From assembly GCA_047518005.1 (NCBI GenBank), contig JAKZRT010000025.1, forward strand, positions 1 to 6,250: 6,250 nt of DNA. Direction: 5' to 3'. The notes below the pieces were generated by a model. The model did no database searches, was not told the DNA's origin, and saw nothing but the letters and a program-made list of their open reading frames with translations. Source of the stretch: JAKZRT01 sp047518005. GTDB lineage: Bacteria > Pseudomonadota > Alphaproteobacteria > Rhodobacterales > Rhodobacteraceae. Below, one piece after another: positions 6,163 through 6,250 of the stretch; position 1 is the stretch's first letter; each line of letters begins with the position of its first letter. Made by a program: the position numbers and the translations under genes.

Positions 6163-6250
6163 TCATTTGTTGAACCGTTCTGGGTAGAGAATAGCGAACT
6201 GGTTTCGGGCGGCAACCCATTCTCTGACGCAGCGACCCGCCTTTTCGAAA
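6163..6250 (-). CDS. 3' end of an unrecognised gene (runs off the right edge)
   Basis: In one minus-strand frame the last 28 codons read EKAGRCVREWVAARNQFAIL and then YPERFNK before TGA (6163-6165). The composition is protein-like and amphipathic, and the other two frames are less convincing. It lies 109 bases upstream of the small unknown gene in the same direction and could be its partner. With only 28 codons there is no family assignment, and it may be a chance open frame. Confidence 0.3.
   Translation of the reverse strand, partial: FEKAGRCVREWVAARNQFAILYPERFNK

Larger units (their letters stand above)
5719..6250. mobile_element. Probable foreign segment or IS remnant replacing the hydrolase 5' region (runs off the right edge)
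   Basis: From about 5719 rightwards the sequence no longer belongs to the hydrolase. The junction reads GGGGTAGTGTCCTAATTTGA on the plus strand, similar in style to IS terminal repeats, and the genes beyond have less GC-rich third positions than the operon. No transposase is recognisable in the 530 bases visible, and the other end is outside the window, so the family cannot be named and the boundary is inferred. A simple deletion or recombination junction is an alternative. Confidence 0.4.

Noticed and set aside
1..6250. CRISPR arrays, tRNA or rRNA genes, riboswitches
   Set aside because: I saw no regularly spaced repeats, cloverleaf-type tRNA sequences or conserved rRNA segments on either strand.

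Overview
The window looks like chromosome or large-plasmid DNA of an alphaproteobacterium, probably a Rhodobacteraceae/Roseobacter-type organism. This rests on the high GC content, the GC-rich third codon positions and the general look of the proteins; no rRNA or other phylogenetic marker is present. Every gene I can support lies on the minus strand, so transcription runs from high to low coordinates. The long plus-strand reading frames are shadows of these genes.

Core (about 278 to 5718): a catabolic-looking gene run. In transcription order it holds the C-terminal remnant of an alpha/beta hydrolase (5503-5721), a PLP-dependent serine/threonine dehydratase-type enzyme (4547-5506, ATGA overlap with the hydrolase stop), a beta-keto acid cleavage enzyme of the BKACE/DUF849 family (3631-4461), a 12-TM MFS exporter or permease of the TetA-like DHA1 type (2373-3629, one base after the previous stop), a zinc- and NAD-dependent medium-chain alcohol dehydrogenase (1184-2266) and a mandelate racemase/muconate lactonizing enzyme of the enolase superfamily (start 1165). 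The tight spacing suggests one or two transcription units. A plausible but unproven theme is hydrolysis, dehydration or oxidation of a hydroxylated acid or amino acid to a beta-keto acid, cleaved by BKACE with acetyl-CoA. The substrate cannot be read from the sequence.

Flanks: both ends of the core are broken by foreign DNA. On the left, an IS1595-family (ISXO2-like) insertion sequence enters the enolase-superfamily gene near position 277 and removes its C-terminal part; the first 63 codons of its transposase lie in the window with a good promoter and ribosome binding site. On the right, the hydrolase loses its N-terminal three-quarters at about 5719-5722, next to a GGGTAGTGTCC-type end. Beyond that lie a small unrecognised protein gene of about 101 codons with lower-GC codon use (5748-6053) and the 3' end of another unrecognised gene (6163-6250). 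The core therefore looks like an accessory catabolic cluster being eroded from both sides by mobile elements. Four internal genes (dehydratase, BKACE, transporter, alcohol dehydrogenase) appear intact.
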